In this document: positions 60,744 to 64,000 of the stretch, one piece after another
How positions within the stretch are numbered: the first letter of the stretch is position 1
Layout: each line of letters opens with the position of its first letter
DNA from: Polymorphobacter megasporae
GTDB taxonomy: Bacteria; Pseudomonadota; Alphaproteobacteria; Sphingomonadales; Sphingomonadaceae
Reading direction: 5' to 3'
NCBI RefSeq assembly: GCF_018982885.2
Contig: NZ_CP081849.1
Location: 124,001-188,000, forward strand
Length of the DNA: 64,000 nucleotides
Program-made: the position numbers and the translations under genes
The notes under the pieces: generated by a model
Databases searched by the model: none
What the model saw: the letters and a program-made list of their open reading frames with translations, nothing else
Told to the model about the DNA's origin: nothing

Positions 60744-61262
60744 TCATTTCGACCGGCAGTACTGGAACATGCCCTTTTTTTGGTCGGGGATTTCGCCCGA
60801 CCTCACGCTTATGGCCTCGAGCATCTTCTCGACGCCGTCCGACAGGGTGGTAACCGGGCAGCACCGAGATCACCGTCACGCGGTGCCGGCTATGCGTTTG
60901 GACAGCCGTCTGCGAGCGCGACGTCAGCAGTTTTGCTTATACCCTGATGGATCATGTTGACCGGGATGTTAAACGCCGATTCCGATCCCAGCATCAGGAA
61001 GCGGCCCCAGCCGTTCGCCTCCATCCCGGCAGATACGCGCGGGCAAGCCGCACGCCCGCCATGACGTTGCGCTCGATGAGAAGCGGGTGACTCTTAGTTC
61101 CTGCAAGGATGGATCAGCCCGGTGCCGGCTTGGACACGAAGACGGTGTCGCTCGGACCGGTGCCGGTGATGCGGACCCCTGCGCCGGTCGGTCAATTTTT
61201 CGGTTTCGAAGCACCTCGGCCGAGCTTGACAATCGCGGCCTCTGCGATCTTGACCGCGTCAC
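60744..61262 (-). pseudogene. Short-chain dehydrogenase (SDR) pseudogene
   Basis: The minus strand reads VRLARAYLPGMEANGWGRFL MLGSESAFNIPVN, then ISKTADVARRRLSKRIAGTG VTVISVLPG, and after a frameshift near 60862 TLSDGVEKMLEAISV. This is the C-terminal half of an SDR oxidoreductase (Ser in SESA, then IxKTA near the usual YxxxK place). The N-terminal half is replaced by unrelated sequence with stops, and the IS5 element starts at 61266. Confidence 0.6.
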
Positions 61263-61265
61263 TTA

Positions 61266-62197
61266 GAGCCTGAACGAAAAGTAGTTGAGCGATACCAGTA
61301 GGTTGTGATTCACCGTCGTTGTCGAGACGATAGGAGAAGAACTTGCCTTGGACTGATACCGCTCGCCGTCAGCATATGCGCAAGGGGGGGCGCTATCCAA
61401 GCGATTTACGGGATGCGGAATGGGCGTTGATCGAGCCGCTGTTTCCGGCAGCCCGCAGCGGCGGGCGTCGTCGCACGACCTGCCTTCGGGCGGTGATGGA
61501 TGCGATCATGTATATTGCGTCGAGCGGTTGCGCCTGGCGGATGCTGCCCAAATGCTTTCCGGCGACGTCGACAGTGCGCGGCTATTTCTACAGCTGGCGG
61601 GATAGTGGGCTGCTGACGACAATCAACCACTTGCTGGTAATGGCAGCACGCGAACAGGCCGGCCGCGAGGCCTCACCCAGTGCTGGCGTTATCGACAGCC
61701 AATCGGTCAAAACAACGGAAAGCGGCGGAATTTGCGGCTATGACGCCGGCAAGAAGGTGAAGGGCCGCAAACGCCATATCATCACCGATACCTGCGGCTT
61801 TCTGGTGTTTATCCTGGTCCATGCCGCCGACATTCAGGACCGCGACGGCGCTGTCGATGTCCTCAAAGCCATCCGTTTCCGTTTCCCGTTCCTGCGCCAT
61901 GTGTTTGCCGATGGTGGCTATGCCGGTGACAAACTCAAGGCCGCGCTTGAAGGCCATGGCAGCTGGACCCTCGAAATCATCAAGCGCTCCGATACCGCCA
62001 AGGGCTTTGTGCTTTTGCCCCGCCGTTGGGTTGTCGAGCGGACCTTCGCGTGGCTGGGCCGCTGCCGACGTCTCGCCAAAGACTGGGAGCGATCCATCGA
62101 AAGCGCCACGGCATGGGCAACCATCGCCAGCATCCGAATGCTCACACGCAGAATCGCAAGGCTCTCAACTCATTGATGTACTTTTGAATCGGGCTCT
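61266..62197 (+). mobile_element. IS5-family element with TTA target duplication
   Basis: 932 bp. The ends gagcctgaacgaaaagta and (inverted) gagcccgattcaaaagta form imperfect repeats, with TTA on both sides (61263-61265, 62198-62200). Different subgroup from the element at 59187. Confidence 0.85.
61343..62176 (+). CDS. IS5-family transposase
   Basis: 277 residues. YPSDLRDAEWALIEPLFPAA and SSGCAWRMLPKCFPATSTVR open it; VIDSQSVKTTESGGICGYDA, VFADGGYAGDKLK and [20 protein letters not shown] carry the DDE residues. Intact. Confidence 0.92.
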   Translation: MPWTDTARRQHMRKGGRYPSDLRDAEWALIEPLFPAARSGGRRRTTCLRAVMDAIMYIASSGCAWRMLPKCFPATSTVRGYFYSWRDSGLLTTINHLLVMAAREQAGREASPSAGVIDSQSVKTTESGGICGYDAGKKVKGRKRHIITDTCGFLVFILVHAADIQDRDGAVDVLKAIRFRFPFLRHVFADGGYAGDKLKAALEGHGSWTLEIIKRSDTAKGFVLLPRRWVVERTFAWLGRCRRLAKDWERSIESATAWATIASIRMLTRRIARLSTH

Positions 62198-62200
62198 TAG

Positions 62201-62427
62201 ACTTTTCCCGGCCTGGCAAGGCGACCGACAAAGCCTTTGTGGAATCGTTCAACGGTCGCTTGCGCGACGAATGCCTGAACGCGCACTAATTCCTGTCGCT
62301 GGCCTACGTCCGGGCCAAGATCGAAGCGTGGCGCAGCTTCTACAACGAGAGTCGGCCTCACCCGTCGCTTGGCTGGCTGACGCCGAACGAATATGCTGCT
62401 GCGGCGACTCTTCGGGCCGCCAAATGA
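62201..62427 (+). pseudogene. IS3-family OrfB C-terminal remnant
   Basis: Reads [27 protein letters not shown], then an in-frame stop where family members have Trp, then [36 protein letters not shown]. The Glu of the rve core is present but the first two Asp are gone. The following ctggaggaatccgggggac near 62450 looks like the IS3 right terminal repeat. The neighbouring IS5 element inserted at its edge. Confidence 0.75.
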
Positions 62428-62476
62428 AGTCCGGATGCTCACCTTCAGACTGGAGGAATCCGGGGGACCCTAATTC

Positions 62477-63394
62477 CTATTTGTGATTTCGGCTAACCTT
62501 GACAACAAAAAGGATGATGGATGCCAAAAATATGATCCAATTTTTTGGACGATGCGGCCTACTGCGGATCGCTCGGAGTGAATAGCGCATCGCCAAGGCC
62601 GGCTCATCGTGATGCAAGCATATCGAGGCCATAATCGAGTAGTGTCGCTCGATCACACTCGGCCGCGCCACCATTGATGATTGATATCGTAAAATAATCG
62701 CCTCCCGCGCTCTTACGCCGTTAAGCGGTGAGCTCGTAAGGCTGCCTGGCGTCTCGTATGCTATAGCAAGGGCTTCATCCACAAAAGCAAACTGGGTCAA
62801 TCGAGACAGTCGTATAACGAGATCCCAATCCTGGAGGCGCTTCATATGGACATCAAAGCCACCGCACCGTCGGAATAGGTCCCTCGTCATCAACAGCGTT
62901 TGAGTACTGACAAAGCTGTCCCTCAACACAGCAATTGAAATATCTCCCGACACGGAGGCCGCATCCGCAGATGGAACAACGCGCACGTTTGTAGGATAAT
63001 ATTGAATAAGCCGGCAATAGCAGGCCTCAGTTGCATGACTCTTTATAATGGCATCGAGCTGCTTAGAAAGCTTGTCCGGGAGCCAATAATCGTCGCTATC
63101 TTGGAATGCAACAAGCTGCGATCTGGCATGTTCTACGCCTACATTGCGTGCATTCGGGGCTCCGCCGTTTTCGTTTAGTTTGACCAGACGAAGTCTATGA
63201 TCTTTTATCTGCCGTAGAAGATGTATTGTATCGTCAGTCGAGCAATCATCCACCACGATTACCTCGATATTTGAAAGATCCTGAAGTAGAACACTCATTA
63301 CCGAGCGGACTACTACAAGCGAGCGATTGTAGCTTGGGATTATTACACTGACTGTCGGAACGGTGTGATCAGTTTCATGCACTAGGCTTATCAT
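62477..63394 (-). CDS. GT2-family glycosyltransferase
   Basis: 305 residues. VSVIIPSYNRSLVVVRSVMS starts the GT-A fold; EVIVVDDCSTDDTIHLLRQI and VAFQDSDDYWLPDKL give the nucleotide-sugar DxD-type motif, and RLQDWDLVIRLSRL the catalytic-base region. The C-terminus has one hydrophobic helix (WIIFLASIILFVVKV). It likely adds a sugar during surface polysaccharide synthesis. Its start overlaps the stop of the flippase gene by 4 bases. Lower GC than the left part of the window. Confidence 0.88.
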   Translation of the reverse strand: MISLVHETDHTVPTVSVIIPSYNRSLVVVRSVMSVLLQDLSNIEVIVVDDCSTDDTIHLLRQIKDHRLRLVKLNENGGAPNARNVGVEHARSQLVAFQDSDDYWLPDKLSKQLDAIIKSHATEACYCRLIQYYPTNVRVVPSADAASVSGDISIAVLRDSFVSTQTLLMTRDLFRRCGGFDVHMKRLQDWDLVIRLSRLTQFAFVDEALAIAYETPGSLTSSPLNGVRAREAIILRYQSSMVARPSVIERHYSIMASICLHHDEPALAMRYSLRAIRSRPHRPKNWIIFLASIILFVVKVSRNHK

Positions 63395-64000
63395 TTAGAT
63401 ACCACTTCCCTAATCGTAAGCGCTCGACGCAATATATGCCAGTCAAACACTGGAACACCTAAGCGCAGCCTAACAACGATAGCGGTGAACAAACCACGAA
63501 CGCAGATGGTGATGACCGTCGCTGCCGACGCTCCAACGAGGCCATATCCGCCGATCAGCCAATGACTTACTATCAAGAATGTGGCTATGTTGACCATTGA
63601 GTAGAGGTATACCCACAGTCGACTACCACTCATTACCAATATGCTCCCCAAGGGTCCGGAAGCTAGACGAATAATCTGACCAACGACCAAGACCTGTAGA
63701 GCGGAAGATCCGATGACAAACTTATGACCAAACAAGCCTAGGATGTCTTGCGGAAATATCATGATTGCAAAAACAACAGGAGACGCAAGTCCCATAGCCA
63801 GGAGCGACATTCTGGTAGAAACAATCGCAATAGACGATAAGTCACCAACCTTCCAGAGTGCCGCAAGTCTCGGCCCGATGATACTGTCAAATGCGACTTG
63901 AACAAGTCCCAACAATGCCACGATTTGCCAAGCAGTTCGAAAAACACCGACATCAACCGTCGATAAGTTTTCCGCTATTAAGACGTTCGATAGCCATTCA
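63391..64000 (-). CDS. Polysaccharide flippase (Wzx/MATE-like), N-terminus outside window
   Basis: The last roughly 200 residues of a multi-helix membrane protein: RTAWQIVALLGLVQVAFDSI, LGLASPVVFAIMIFPQDILG LFGHKF, VLVVGQIIRLASGPLGSILV MSGS and ATVITICVRGLFTAIVVRLR. The pattern is that of oligosaccharide flippases which move lipid-linked repeat units across the inner membrane. It runs off the right edge and is coupled to the glycosyltransferase, so a polysaccharide cluster continues beyond 64 kb. Confidence 0.8.
   Translation of the reverse strand, partial: EWLSNVLIAENLSTVDVGVFRTAWQIVALLGLVQVAFDSIIGPRLAALWKVGDLSSIAIVSTRMSLLAMGLASPVVFAIMIFPQDILGLFGHKFVIGSSALQVLVVGQIIRLASGPLGSILVMSGSRLWVYLYSMVNIATFLIVSHWLIGGYGLVGASAATVITICVRGLFTAIVVRLRLGVPVFDWHILRRALTIREVVSK

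Overview
The window looks like a chromosome segment (or a large, IS-riddled accessory replicon) of a sphingomonad alphaproteobacterium. This rests on high GC, PEPxxWA-type C-terminal sorting signals in two proteins, a PpaA/AerR-like B12-dependent regulator, and transposase families common in Sphingomonadaceae. This assignment is inference; there is no rRNA or other marker gene. Short patches of lower GC (the SUKH-like gene near 40.5 kb and the polysaccharide genes after 62.4 kb) suggest transfer.

Layout. 1-1.75 kb: partial gene and an IS256-family element with a 50-bp insertion in its transposase. 1.76-7 kb: secreted TPR protein, carboxylesterase, TspO, small His-rich protein, a Tn3 transposase scrap and a PEP-CTERM protein. 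7.07-11.44 kb: a tight five-gene minus-strand operon with the order and domain types of the Pseudomonas Fap functional-amyloid operon: Asn/Ser/Thr-rich repeat protein, small FapA-like protein, C39 peptidase lipoprotein (FapD-like), FapE-like protein, coiled-coil plus beta-barrel export pore (FapF-like). 11.7-13.3 kb: fused transposon scraps. 13.6-14.4 kb: PpaA/AerR-like regulator.

14.8-36.5 kb is a defence island. On the minus strand are a PD-(D/E)XK nuclease, an AddA-like helicase-nuclease, an AddB-like nuclease and a DUF4268-like protein, preceded by a three-gene Shango-like operon (TerB protein, BrxD-like ATPase, Lhr-like helicase). Divergently, on the plus strand, is a complete type I Zorya operon (ZorA, ZorB, ZorC, ZorD). 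A Tn3-family terminal repeat lies 77 bp beyond zorD, followed by tnpA (frameshifted) and tnpR, a SUKH-like passenger gene, and an IS3-family element whose orfA is split by a complete IS21-family element.

45.1-62.2 kb: cytochrome bd oxidase (cydAB plus a small DUF2474 subunit gene), BON-domain protein, retropepsin/PDZ protein, AraC regulator with a GNAT acetyltransferase, TetR with a strong double palindrome and a DUF1330 gene, DUF2867, serine hydrolase, DUF3601, a second carboxylesterase paralogue, a transglutaminase-like protein, and a PEP-CTERM gene split by an IS5-family element. Degenerate dispersed repeats fill the spacers between 52.7 and 57.7 kb. The right end holds another IS5 element between an SDR pseudogene and an IS3 scrap, then a GT2 glycosyltransferase and a flippase that runs off the window.

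Most promising for novelty: the Fap-like operon, with a double-glycine-like motif at residues 26-37 of two substrates beside a C39 peptidase, and the DUF4268/AddB/AddA/nuclease cluster next to Shango and Zorya.
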